DNA of 64,000 nt from Welwitschia mirabilis (GCA_051453625.1 JBOZIK010000001.1:77344824-77408823); one strand, 5' to 3'. Shown: positions 46,861 to 58,327, numbered from the stretch's first letter. The notes: a model not told the origin generated them from the letters alone. Program-made: numbers and translations.

Positions 46861-47470
46861 AGTTATTTTCATGATTTAAACTCAAAATTTTTCATTTTAA
46901 ATAAAAAGGATAAGCTAAGAAAATTCAATTCCAAAGTTGATAATGGAATTTTTCTAGATTACTCCATGATTAATAAAGCTAACCAATGTTCAACAATAGA
47001 ATGCATGTAGTAGAAAAAACTATAAAAATCAAAATATATGATATTAACTCAACTTATATTTGTATGTAGAATGACTATATTTCAATACATTTTGAATAAT
47101 TATCTAATGATCCTCAAGCATATTTAGATAGTAAGAAGAAGACAGAAAAAGAAACAGATAAGAAAACTTCTTGAAACATGATCAGCTAAAGAGAAGCCAT
47201 TTTATAAGAAATATATAGGTAGTATATATGATGATATTCAAACTTGAAGCCATACTAAGGAATTTTGTGTATTTACAACATATATCTCATACGTAGAATC
47301 CAAAACTTTAAATGAAGCAAAAATTAATAAACCTTGGATGCTAATAATGTAAGAGAAATTTAAGAAGTTTAAAAGGTGTAATTTATAAGAACTCATTTCA
47401 AATCCATTTAATAAACCTATTATCAGGAAAATAACTCTTTAGAAATAAAATAAATTAAAATGATAATGTT
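46861..47470 (+). pseudogene. Integrase C-terminus / linker of copia element E
   Basis: Fragments such as LRKFNSKVDNGIFLDYSMI (about 46915-46970) fit the copia integrase C-terminal segment that contains a Lys/Phe...Gly-Ile/Phe-Leu-Gly-Tyr pattern. The following Ser/Lys-rich linker before RT is too decayed for firm reading. Confidence 0.6.
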
Positions 47471-48090
47471 ATGAAAAACACAGTAAGGTTAGTAGCAACA
47501 AGGTATAATTAATAAGAAGGTATAATATCAAAGGATTCAGACTCTACTAAATGAATGTCAAAAGTGACTTTCTAAATGGATTACTTTAAGAGGAATTAAA
47601 TGTTAAGAAATCTAAATGGTTTACTAACTCTTATAAAATAGATTATGTTTAAAATTGAAAAAGACTCTTTATGGTCTTAAGCAGACACCTAGACCTTGGT
47701 ATAAGAAACTCTTATGCCATTTAATAGAATAGATTTAAAAGCAAGATAAAAAAGATGGTAAGGATTATACTATTTTGCAAATTTGTATGGATGATATTAG
47801 TTTTTGTGTTACTAACAAATTATTATATGAGACGTTTGCTAAGATTATGTAAGGTGAATTTGAAATGAATCTCATAGGAGAGATAAAAAACTTCTAAGAA
47901 CTTTAAATGGTGTAACATAAATAAGGTACATTCATTTTTTGATCTAAATATATTAAAAATTTGCTAGTCAATATGGCTGATAGGATTATATGACTAAAGA
48001 TATCCTAATAAACCAAAGCATAAAACTAGACAAAGATGAACATGATAAGAATGTTGACTAGAAGTTGTAAATTACAATCTATATTTTATA
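47471..48090 (+). pseudogene. Reverse transcriptase remnant of copia element E
   Basis: In order: RLY, stop, MNVKSDFLNGLL (about 47530-47585; the family Asp after Met is Asn, AAT), EELNVKKSKWFTN, LKKTLYGLKQTPRPWYKKLL in a shifted frame (about 47655-47715), YTILQICMDDISFCVTN (about 47770-47820; both Asp codons of the DD box kept), KIMxGEFEMNLIGEI (about 47845-47890). This is a copia RT of the RVT_2 type. Stops and frameshifts inactivate it. Confidence 0.9.
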
Positions 48091-48716
48091 ATATCTTATA
48101 AATAGTAGGCCTAATATCATTTTGAGTGTAGGGATTTATGATCATTATTAAAGTTATTTTAAAAAATCACATCAAGAATTTTTTTTTACTATCAATAAGA
48201 AACTACTAATTAGAGCCTTTAGTATTCAAAGGATTTTTTCCTTAATCTAGTTGGGTATTGTGATACATGTTAGATAGGATATAAGAATGATAAAAGAATA
48301 ACTAGTGTAAGCAGCTTTTTATTTAAATAACATTTGGTGTTTTAGAGTAGAAAAAAGTAAAATTCAACCATTCTCTTAACCACTGAGGTTGAATACATAA
48401 CTATTAAAAGTTGATATGATTAGTTACTTTGGATGAAGCAAAACTTAAGAGATTTTGAACAATCCATGGAAAGATTCCCATATTTTATAATAACAAAAGT
48501 GCTATCGACATCTTAACGAATGCAATTTAGCATTTAAGAACTAAACACATTGAGATAAAACATCATTTGCTTAAAAAACATGTACAAAGTAAGGATATCA
48601 TGTTAGAATACATTGATGTCAATGATAAACTTGCTAATATCTTTACTAAATCACTAAGTAATGATAGATTTATTAAATTATGTAGAAACTTAAGGATTAA
48701 TATTTTCTCAATTAGG
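48091..48716 (+). pseudogene. RNase H remnant of copia element E
   Basis: Readable parts: VGYCDTC (about 48253), KNDKRITSVSSFLFK, LLTTEVEYITIKS (about 48373-48415, containing the acidic TE-E motif), LLWMKQNLRDF, and then in another frame LRTKHIEIKHHLLKKHVQSK (about 48535-48595), DIMLEYIDVNDKLANIFTKS (about 48596-48655) and LSNDRFIKLCRNLRI. This is the typical C-terminus of copia pol, better kept than the RT of C. It ends near 48716. Confidence 0.9.
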
Positions 48717-49390
48717 TAAGTCATTAGATTATTAATCTCAAAATTTAAACTTTATATTATGATATTCTATGAGTTGAGATAAAATCTAGATCATAAACTA
48801 GTAAATTATGTACATGTTACTTTACTTTTTTACAATGATAGTTTAATCATGATCTTAGCTATAAAAAATTTTAAAGTTTTTTAGTTTTTGAGGAAGACGT
48901 CATTCAGTGGAAGATGACTATTATGGAGACATTCTTAGTTTTTTATATATCTACTTAATATACATCTTTATATTTCAAATGTTTTTAAAGATCAAGTACA
49001 TTTTCTTTTTTTTTTTTGAAGCAAACATCTTTAGATGTGTAGACATATTTACAATATGTAGGTAATTCATAAAGTTTATGAGTAAAAAATGTCTTTTGAT
49101 GAGATAAAAATCTACTTTCATCATTTTATATGTCTTTGAACTAATGGAAATATTTTAAAAACTATATAAAAAAATAAATATATGCTAAAATAAGGGTTTT
49201 AACCCTTTTTATTTAAGAAAAGTTCTACCATCTATTATTTTTATTGTTTACTTAATAAGTATCCTTCTCAAATTTATTTTCATTCTATAGGTTTCTTAGA
49301 TCTCTTAGCATAAACCCCTTGGATTTGAAAGAAGTCTTTACAATCAGCACAACAAATGCTTTCTTCTTGATAAGTGCTCTTTTTCATGAT
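48717..49390 (+). other. Spacer after pol of element E
   Basis: Non-coding by eye. It includes gaagacgtcattcag and agatgtgtagacat segments that resemble the GACATC words of the LTR. A T-rich run lies at 49004-49017. Confidence 0.45.
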
Positions 49391-50640
49391 TATTTTACTT
49401 TTGCTTATTAGAAGTTTAGTTCTTCCCCTACTTCTCTTCAAAAATAGTAAGGAGAAAGTCCTTTGATGACTTAAGGAAGAAGAACCCTATCAAAGAAACC
49501 CATAGACCATATATGAGCCATAGTTTATCATGATTCAGCTATAAAAAATTTTAAAACTTGGACCAAAAACTCCATTATTGTAGAAAGAACTTTTAAGCAT
49601 AGAAAAGGTCATCTTATTTCTTATTGTAATTTTTTGGTTAGGACATAAAAGTCCAATTAGAGTATGACATTTTAAATCCCAATGTTAGGAAATCCTATGC
49701 TAATATTCATGAGATAGATGATAGCATAGGAACTTTTCAAACTCAAGTATAAGGTACTTCTTTATTTCTTATACCTAGTTTTGTAAATTCCATGCTTAGT
49801 ATGAATGATTTAAAGCTTTTGCAATTATATGTGTATTATTTTAAAGATATGTTCACATGCCACTCTATTCATATTCTATAGTGTTCATTAAATAATATAC
49901 TATTTGGGCATTTGATAATAATTTTTTATGAGAATGTAGACATAAAAATATGGTATCAGACATCTATTATAATTTTAATTACCTTCTATAACATACTTGT
50001 TTGAGGAGGTAGCTATAGCTATTATAATCCAATGTAGACTTTTATGGTCTATTAACTTTTCATAATGATGAATATTAATCTTAGATTTATTTTATGTATG
50101 AATATCATTACTCTTTTTTATAAGAGTTAAAGCTTAGGTTACCCTTACTTGATTAGCCTGATTATTAACAATGTTAGCATATCAATGCCATAGGTTAATC
50201 TCATTCATACTAAGAAGGCACTTTTAAAGTTTAAGGAGAAATAGTAAGTACTAGTACCAGCAAGTGAAGGCACAAGTAGAAGACCTTCTAAGACCCACGT
50301 TTAATACTATTATCCTTTAGCTACTCATAGTTCATCATTAGTAAAGAAGGATCTCAAGGATATTGATAAGAAGATAGGAAAAATTACATGAAATCTTATG
50401 AGGGTGAAAAAGCACTATTATGTAGCCAATAAGGGAGAGACTCCTACAAGTAGTGCGAAATTCATGGGGACTCCTAGTTTTTCTGATTCAGAAGAGAAAT
50501 CAAAGGCAAAGAAACTTCTAATACCTCCTTTTATAAGATACAATTCATGCCATGTAGCAGATTCTAATTCATCAGAGTCCATAATAGAGGAGAAACAAGT
50601 AGAAGGGGATTACTAATCTCTAACATAGGTACAAAAGGAA
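49391..50640 (+). pseudogene. Post-pol ORF remnant of copia element E
   Basis: A coding-like but broken stretch. It reads KSFDDLRKKNPIKETHRPYM (about 49457-49520), LEYDILNPNVRKSYANIHEI (about 49655-49715), DDSIGTFQTQV, SLFLIPSFVNSMLSMNDLKL (about 49760-49820), and an open frame 50398-50616 starting MRVKKHYYVANKGETPTSSA, Ser/Lys/Glu-rich. The position between RNase H and the polypurine tract matches the extra ORF of SIRE-type copia elements. I see no clear signal peptide or fusion segment, so I do not call it an envelope protein. Function unknown. Confidence 0.55.
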
Positions 50641-51541
50641 CACTAGGGCTCTAGCATAGGTATAGGAGGAGCAGTAGGTAGACTTTAAGATCTTTATAAC
50701 TAGACTTTCATCTTTTGTAGGCATTATTACAAATTATCCTTTTTCCATTCTACACAACATCCATCTTCACCTCATCCACCATTTTTATCTTGCCTTTTTT
50801 CTCCACTGCAATCACTCATAATTTTCACTCATGCTTTATTTCTTAGCATTGCTTCATCCTTAGCTTGTGCTTTTGCTAAGACAACTACTATTATCTTCTT
50901 TGACACATCTATTACCCTTAAGATATACTTATGTATGAGGATATTGATCTCTTAGGACCAATGTGAGTCATCATAGCAACCATCTAAAAAGTGAAATACA
51001 CCTCCATCCATTTATTCTTCTTTATATTCTATATCTAGACCTCTAATACAAGGAATGGTATGATGATAATAACGATGTAGGAGATGGTACTTAGTATAAT
51101 AGTGACTTAGCTTTTAATGATTAGCTCCTTTTTTATGCTGTATAAAAAGAGGAAGGAGATGGGTAAATCAGATTGAAGACTATTAAACATCCTATATGAA
51201 TTTAGAGGATGTGAACTTGAGATAGATGGATTGGACTTCCTATGAGTGATATTACTATTAATGATCATTGTTTATTTTTAATGTGCATTTCATGATTTTT
51301 TACTATCTATTTTCCCTTATATGTAATATACTTTATGCTTTGACATGTGTTTAATAATTTATATCACTTTTAATTTACTATTCTATAGATGATTATGTGT
51401 GATTAACAAATATTTTTTAACTATTAAAATTTATATCATGTCTCATGAAATACATTATGTTCTCTCTTGGATGAAGATATCTCAAGTTAATTTATAAAAC
51501 ATGATGGCACTAATCAGATTTACCAAGTTTTAGACATCATT
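50641..51541 (+). other. 3' non-coding region of element E
   Basis: No domain seen. It leads to the polypurine tract. The segment aagttttagacatcattaaaa (51527-51547) just before the tract is a sequence commonly seen upstream of copia 3' LTRs. Confidence 0.5.
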
Positions 51542-51555
51542 AAAAAAAGGAAGAT
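51542..51555 (+). other. Polypurine tract of copia element E
   Basis: aaaaaaaggaagat directly before the LTR start TATTGGTAAAATCC. The position and the gacatcat upstream context are typical of plant copia elements. It would prime plus-strand synthesis. Confidence 0.82.
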
Positions 51556-52950
51556 TATTGGTAAAATCCTAGTTTTGATGATTTCATTTGTCAAATGTAA
51601 TGTATCTAATGTGTAGATAGATAAATCTGGAGAACATAAAATTGCAAAAATAATTAGTATAGCTAAAATATCAAAGCTCAAAGTACCTAAAAGCTTTAAC
51701 TTATAATTTACAAAGAATAGATACAATTGACTAAAGATGTCTACATAGGTGAAGACATTTATGAAAAACATGTCTGTAACATCAAAGACATCTACACTAA
51801 ACTAGAGTTCCTCATATCAAAATACATCTATAATGAAAAATACATCTATACCAAATCAATAAGCTAATATGGGTAAAAGATATCTATAAAATTAAATTAT
51901 TCTATACTACTTCAATTATTTAAAGACTTCTATAGAGTTGAAGACATCTATGATAAACTGGAAGAGCTAATGGAGATAAATTATATTTTAATGAATTATG
52001 TACATTCTAGAAAATCAAGCAAGTTTTACATATTACATTCATAATTACTAAGGGTTATAGATATAGCAATTCAAGTTTCATTAAAGTTTGGGTAATTTAA
52101 CCAAAGACATGTTTCAAGGTAAAGATGTTTGTTTAAAAATGACATCTACTATTTGAAATACATCTATTATAAAAATTTAACAAAAAATAAAATAGCCATT
52201 TAATGATAAAAAATATCTATTTATATCCATTGCACAACATTTAAACATTTCCAAATGGCTATCTCTCAAGGGTAAAGGTAATCAAAATTATAAAGAGCAC
52301 AAAGATAGAAGGAATAAGTGTTACTCATATACTACACATAAATATTTTAGTTATCCTTTTTAAAAGGACTATCTAGTGAATACATTTCTAAATTATTACT
52401 CTTAATATAGTTGCATCACTCTGATCTACAATAGTTATAGGTGATAACAATAAGGGAGAACTTATTCAGTCATGAAAGTGACATCTTTTTAGATTTATTG
52501 TTACTTTGTTGTCATTATATATTGGTAATTAAACTATAAAGAATATCATATTTTTGAATACTCATTAAATTCTACTTTTTAATTTCATTCTTAGAATTCC
52601 TTACTAGGGTTTCCAAATTGTAAGGCAACACTTATATAGGTGTGCTTCTATAACTGCTTGTAAGTATATATATGCTTTGGTTTATTATAAATCCATAAGA
52701 GGCAAAAAGTGCTACCTTGCAAGGAGCATTTTAGTTGCAGGTAAGGTTGGTGATAATCCAAAACCACTATTTTGTAAGTTAAGGATATCCAGAGGTAGGA
52801 GAGGACTCTACCCTCTATGCATGAATGTACCTAGGTTTGGAAACCACGTTAACCTTGTAAGGCCTTTATTATGAAAATTTAATTTATTTTTAATATTTTT
52901 TTATTTGGTAGATCTCATTCACTCCTCCCCTCTGAGTTCAATAATCCTCA
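51556..52950 (+). repeat. 3' LTR of copia element E
   Basis: 1395 bp from TATTGGTAAAATCCTAG (TG start mutated to TA) to ATAATCCTCA. Matches 42643-43947. It carries about a dozen GACATCTATA-like words (51735-52155). Open frames at 51520-51771 (antisense) and 52677-52874 lie in LTR sequence and are chance. Confidence 0.87.
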
Positions 52951-53830
52951 TTAGTCTTTTTTACACCATTGCTAAGATGTATTCTAGCTAAGGAATATCC
53001 TTGTAACATGAATATTAGGGATTGATTTAGAGATTGCACTAGCCAAAGTAGCTAAAATAATAGACATTCCAAATGGTGATGTGTTAGATGTATTATTTAG
53101 AGAATTTAACTCTCCTAACTACTTATAACATGAATTGAACCTTTGGGAAATATACTTTTAGTGGGATTCTACTATAGCTTTTAGAGCATGGCATATCTCC
53201 TCTTTGTTCTAGCTATTATGATTGATTCTAAATATATATTATTACTCTTAATGGTTATAAATATGAGGTCATATTATATAGGCTTAAATTTCTATATTGG
53301 CTATATTCTTATACTATAGTTAAATATACTATAGATAGATCCTTCTGTGATGTGCCTTCTCCATCACCTCCTCCAACTCTCCACACCCATTTTGTATGAT
53401 CTTGTGGACTCATAGATCCTCATTTAGAAAGAGTATAGAATGGTAGCTACATAGATCTATGAATAATAAAACATGTAAGATTGTCTTATTTACATACTAG
53501 AGAAGATGCAAGATAACATGCAATTACATGTCCTGGAGGTGGTTCCCTCTTCTAAAATTTCATATTTAGATATTTTTAAGTCTTATCCACTATTAGATTT
53601 TCTAGCTAATAATGATGAAAAATAGAAAGGGAAGAAATTAAATAAACACCATAGCAATATTCAAAAAAAGAAGAAGAGGTAAAGGATAAAATCAAAGAAG
53701 GAGAGGACAAAGATATAAAGTCTGATGATAGTGATGATGAGAGTGATAATGATGAAAAGACTAAGATAGAGCATACATAGACTATTTAAGAGGAAAAATC
53801 TCTTCTTATAAAGATAACAACTAAGCTTTT
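52951..53830 (+). pseudogene. Post-pol ORF of copia C, continued after E
   Basis: Resumes after element E. Readable parts: VAKIIDIPNGDVLDVLFREF, NSPNY (about 53058-53125), ELNLWEIYF (about 53134-53160), and an acidic run EEEVKDKIKEGEDKDIKSDD, SDDESDNDEKTKIE (about 53671-53775). The acidic C-terminal part after a globular part is also known from the extra ORF of large copia elements. Many stops. Function unknown. Confidence 0.55.
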
Positions 53831-54534
53831 AGAGGTTTGTGGACTCCATTGTAGTATATCCTTAAGCATATTTAGTAGACTACTAGATAGGCTTCACCAT
53901 CTCTATATAATTTTTTCCATTTCTTAGGAAACATAAATCCTGATGGTAATTTATACTTAAATGCTAAATGATTTTTAATTTTTTTCCTTTATAATTAATT
54001 TTCATACTTTTGTATTAGATTATATTACCTCTTTACTCTTCTTATGATTAAGTGTTTATACATTTATTATGATGATTACATGCTTGTTTACCTTTTATGA
54101 TTATATCTTCTATTTCTGAATTGATTATTTGCACCTTCACCAATATCATTGATAAAGGAAAAGAAATAAATTAGTATTTATATTTCATTTATACCAGATT
54201 TACATTTATGCTTTGTTAATTCTATGCATAAGAGATAGATATACATTGATTATGATGCTACATAACACATTCTTATATACATGATGTTGACACATTTTTA
54301 TGATTTACCTATTTACTTTAGCATGATTTCACACTAGCTAGTTAGATATTTATGAGATAATATGAGATTGGCTAGTTTTAGCTACCCTTTTTTGTACCAC
54401 AAATTTTCTTTATGATATTATGCTTTATATTGTAAAAAACATGTTATGAATTTATCATATTAGTCTAATATTAATATAAAACACACATTATCTAATTTAT
54501 ACACCTTGAATCTTATTATGTAAAGTTGATACTT
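53831..54534 (+). other. 3' non-coding region of copia element C
   Basis: AT-rich and without a readable frame. It occupies the interval between the post-pol ORF and the duplicated polypurine tract. Confidence 0.45.
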
Positions 54535-54687
54535 GAAGTAAAACTATAAGAATGGATGGTTCCTAGGCTTTGTAAAATTGATAACCCCAAATATATAGTT
54601 ACATTAAATTATTAACTAATTAAAATAGTTATCATTTGGAGGAAAACAACATAAGAAAAATATTATCACAATTTGGTTTTCATTAAT

Positions 54688-54702
54688 GATAAAGGGGGAG
54701 AT
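54688..54702 (+). other. Polypurine tract of C, first copy
   Basis: ataaagggggagat directly before TGTTGCATATTC, a strong plus-strand priming sequence, part of the 378-bp duplication. Confidence 0.8.
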
Positions 54703-55065
54703 TGTTGCATATTCTAGTTATCTACCGATGATAATTCAAATTACTATATCTATTAACTTCATACTATGCCTTATATTAAAGTCATTAAGAATATTAGAAA
54801 TGTGGAAACTTAATAAAAAAGTAGTAAATCTCAAATCCAAAGCTAAAGAAGTTAAACTAAAAAATGACAAGAATCTCAAGTAGTTAATCAACTTATACAT
54901 GAAATAAATTACCTATATATAGTAGAATAATTGATGGTTCTTATGCTTTATAATATTGAGAACCCTAAATATATAGTTAAATTAAATTAGTAACTAATCA
55001 AGATAGCTATAATTTAGGGGAGAAGAATGTAAGGAAATGCTTATTACAATTTGATTATCATCAAT

Positions 55066-55080
55066 GATAAAGGAGGAGAT
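55066..55080 (+). other. Polypurine tract of C, second copy
   Basis: ataaaggaggagat directly before TGTTATACCTTC, the start of the full 3' LTR. Confidence 0.8.
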
Positions 55081-56294
55081 TGTTATACCTTCTAGTTATT
55101 TATTGATGATAAATCAAATTACTATATCTATCAAATTGATACTATGCTTTTATGTAAGTTAAAAAGGAGAGTAGAAATGTAAAAAAATAAATCAAAGTAG
55201 TAAATATTGAATCTAAAGATAAAGTAATTAAAGTTTCATGAGATCAACTACTTATACAAAAAATTAAAATCCATGTTTCTTCAGTTGATCTATCATGTTG
55301 AGGAATTATATGCTCATTACTATATTTAAGTGTTTCTAAGGGTTTAATAACCTTTACATCAAAATAAGGCTGATAATTATAAGAAAAATTTTAATAATCT
55401 AAGAAAAGAGCCAATTAATTTAAAGAATTAACTAGCCTAATGCAAGTGCTATTTAATCATTAAATTTCTATCCAGATCATTTGTAAAGATGTTAAATAGA
55501 CTCCTAATCATTTTGATTCTAGGTAGATGTTGAATTATTCACATGTAAGCCTCAAGAATAATTAAAAATGGATTTCTTATATATATTAGAGGAATTAACA
55601 TCAAAAGAGATGATTTACTTTTCTATATTTATTTTGATACTTGATTCAAAACCATATTGAGATATAATTATTGCAAATGTTTGCTCTTTATCTATCTATT
55701 CTAACTTTCATTTACTACTTTATTGTAATTAGTAAATCTTTGATTCTTCATTATGATAATCTTAAGGCTAAGAATAGCTAGAATATATTATTTTATTTGT
55801 AAAAAATATTGCAAAGTCTTAAGGAGTATGGAATTTAAGGTAGTTATAATAAAACGAAAACCTATTTGTATTCTCACTTATGTATTGCCATTTGATTTTA
55901 TAGTTCGACAATTTACTTAAGTTCAATAGTAGACTACATGTTCAATTGATTAATTTAGATATTAAAGTTAGTTAATCTAGGACGATTTGTAATTCTAGTA
56001 TTCCTTAATCAAATTGCTAGTATGCTTTATGCTTTCTAGTGCTTAAAATGATTTAGTACATATTACTATTATTTGATTTAGCTACTAAATTATATCATTT
56101 ATGTTATGATGTAATCATTGCAAAATCATTAGAATAAAGTATACCTAAAAGAATATGTTAACATCATAGAACTATGCTTTCATCAATTAGATTATCTACT
56201 AGTGGTATTCTCATATATAAGAGCTAACAAGGTTAAAAAGTTAGGAAAAAATATCATAGCTTTTTTATTCACATCTATTTTATAGGGAATCCAA
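55081..56294 (+). repeat. 3' LTR of copia element C
   Basis: About 1.21 kb, homologous to 3977-4360 plus 24202-25025, and colinear from TGTTATACCTTCTAG to the last shared block aaaatatcatagctttt (about 56249). The exact end is set from the 5' copy and uncertain by about 10 bp. Confidence 0.82.
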
Positions 56295-56321
56295 TGTTAA
56301 CAACTAATTTTAGAGGATTTA

Positions 56322-57899
56322 TATTATGATGCCAAATTGTATGTTTTTGATAGGGTATTTTGAGTAGTTATGAAAGACACTCACATAAGTTTAAGTGGAA
56401 AACAATGATTATTAAGAGTCAAGGATAAAATCATGGAAATGTACAAGTACTAACAAATTTGGAGGCATTTTGATTTAATTATAACAATTCATATTTTAAG
56501 GAGGTAATAATGATCTATAAGGCTAAATTCACCTAATTCAAAAGCTTAAAAAAGACCATTATCCCCTTCATCGTCTAGACCATATTGCTCAATGATAACA
56601 TGTGGCTACCAATAAGGATACTAATTAGACCAAAGATGCAAGCTGATATTAACTTCTCTTGATGTGGCATCATCCTTCCCATCATTTGGATGACACTCAA
56701 GATGATACCTAAAATTAGTTAATGCATCAAACTTAACCAAACTTGTTTAATGTATCATGTGCTTTCTATGCACCATTAGGGTCTTTATTGCATCTATTGG
56801 ATTTTTTGTTAATGCTACCTTTATCCTTGATCCAAGTTCATCTTCTTTAGTAAGAAAAATTCTTATGATAGAATATCAAGTGGCAGAAGGTTCATCCATT
56901 AGTTGTAGAGAGGATTNNNNNNNNNNNNNNNNNNNNNNNNNNNNNNNNNNNNNNNNNNNNNNNNNNNNNNNNNNNNNNNNNNNNNNNNNNNNNNNNNNNN
57001 NNNNNNNNNNNNNNNNNNNNNNNNNNNNNNNNNNNNNNNNNNNNNNNNNNNNNNNNNNNNNNNNNNNNNNNNNNNNNNNNNNNNNNNNNNNNNNNNNNNN
57101 NNNNNNNNNNNNNNNNNNNNNNNNNNNNNNNNNNNNNNNNNNNNNNNNNNNNNNNNNNNNNNNNNNNNNNNNNNNNNNNNNNNNNNNNNNNNNNNNNNNN
57201 NNNNNNNNNNNNNNNNNNNNNNNNNNNNNNNNNNNNNNNNNNNNNNNNNNNNNNNNNNNNNNNNNNNNNNNNNNNNNNNNNNNNNNNNNNNNNNNNNNNN
57301 NNNNNNNNNNNNNGATTTAGAACAAGGTGTTGGTTAGGATTTTAATGAAAATATTCTTTTAGTTTTATTCATGTGCATGTCCCTTATGGTTTATGTTGAT
57401 TATGATTCTGTGATAGCTTCATAATTGATATAGATCATCAAAGACAACCTTTATTAAGGTTGAAAATCTTAGTTTAGGATCTTGCATTACATTGCATTTT
57501 ATATTTCTAAGCTTAATCATTGCATGTTTTGATGTACATTATATCCTAGGTTAGTTAGGATTAGTGATAGTTTTCTTAATTAATCTAGGTTATAGAAGAC
57601 CAATCTCAGTAACAGAGATTTGGTATTTGGATAGATATTTTGTTTAGAGTAGTTTGCATTTACTTTATATTAGTGTGTGTATTTTTTTGCATTGTAAATA
57701 TCATTTTAAACCTTACAAGAAAAACCTAAAAATAATTTGTGAAAATTAATTCTCTAGCTTTGAGCCTAGTTCCTTTGATGAATTATGGAATTTAGGCTGA
57801 CTCTCATCTATATTAGTGTGTTGTGTGTGGGTGTAAGTATTTATAATCGATAGGGTCTAATAAAGGATGTAATGATTATATAAATATCCACCACAATAT
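56322..57899 (+). repeat. 5' LTR of gypsy element D (with gap)
   Basis: Starts TATTATGATGCCAAATTG, similar to the A and B LTR starts with G-to-A changes. Ends CCACAATA before the primer site. A 397-N gap occupies the middle. The right half (57314-57899) shares a GGCTGAAAAGT-like block and the overall order with the A LTR. An apparent 187-codon frame (56757-57320) runs into the gap and is not real. Confidence 0.7.
56917..57313. other. Assembly gap, 397 N
   Basis: Undetermined bases within the 5' LTR of element D. Confidence 0.98.
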
Positions 57900-57902
57900 A
57901 TT

Positions 57903-57920
57903 GGTGCCATTATTAGAGAA
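57903..57920 (+). other. Primer-binding site of element D (tRNA-Asp-like)
   Basis: TGGTGCCATTATTAGAGA, three bases after the LTR end, matching the sites of A and B with transitions. Confidence 0.78.
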
Positions 57921-58327
57921 GGATATAAGGAGTTTAAGGATTATCATTACCTAAGTTCATGCTTTGAATTTTAGTTTAGGTATTTATTTATGATAGCATT
58001 GTATTTTTACTATAAATACCATACTTTTTTCAAATCGTCATCCTCTTTATCATCCAAATGGCATAGACCAATAATGGCCTAGGTTTAGGGTATTTTTTAT
58101 TATTTTTTTCATAGTTTTATTTTTTATTTTCCCTAATGGAATAAGTTAATGTCATCTTCTTTATCATCTGGACATCATAGAAAGATAACTAGTATTGTGT
58201 TTCTATTTTATTTTTAGTGAGTTTATTTTCTATGTTTTTTGTTTTCTATTTTCTAATTGTATAGGATACCATTTAGATGATGATTAAGATAACAAATAGG
58301 CAATCATTTTATTAAGCATATAGGGAC

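Larger units (their letters stand above)
42643..52950 (+). mobile_element. Ty1/copia element E inserted in post-pol ORF of C
   Basis: A 10.3-kb copia element with LTRs (42643-43947 and 51556-52950), primer site, gag, protease, integrase, RT, RNase H, a post-pol region of about 2.8 kb, and a polypurine tract. Its organisation matches host element C, so both probably belong to one broad lineage. LTR sequences of C and E are not alike. Flanks (AGAAG and TTAGT) show no clean target duplication. Coding parts carry many stops. Confidence 0.88.
54535..55290 (+). repeat. 378-bp tandem duplication across PPT/LTR junction of C
   Basis: Two head-to-tail copies. Matching landmarks are 378 bp apart: polypurine tract plus LTR start at 54689-54703 (gataaagggggagat/TGTTGC) and at 55066-55081 (gataaaggaggagat/TGTTAT). 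Upstream of each are aatatatagtta and a further shared 150 bp. Each copy holds about 170 bp of internal sequence and about 200 bp of LTR start. The first copy retains gctaaagaagtt, also found in the 5' LTR. Confidence 0.85.
3977..56294 (+). mobile_element. Ty1/copia element C, outermost host of the nest
   Basis: Once the insertions are removed, the parts run in order LTR, primer site, gag, protease, integrase, reverse transcriptase, RNase H, an extra post-pol ORF, polypurine tract, LTR, totalling about 10.5 kb. Pieces are 3977-4360, 24202-25881, 31461-34845, 40875-42642 and 52951-56294. Intervening DNA is elements B (with A), F, a LINE and E. Gene order (integrase before RT) defines Ty1/copia. 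The large size and the ORF between RNase H and the 3' LTR suggest the SIRE/Maximus-type lineage, which is inference. All coding parts carry many stops. Junctions with B, the LINE and E are seen as interrupted homology. The 5-bp duplication of C itself was not found. Confidence 0.8.

Noticed and set aside
56757-57320. 187-codon frame beginning MCFLCTIRVF
   Set aside because: Only the first 53 or so codons are real sequence. The rest is the 397-N gap, and the real part lies in the LTR of element D.
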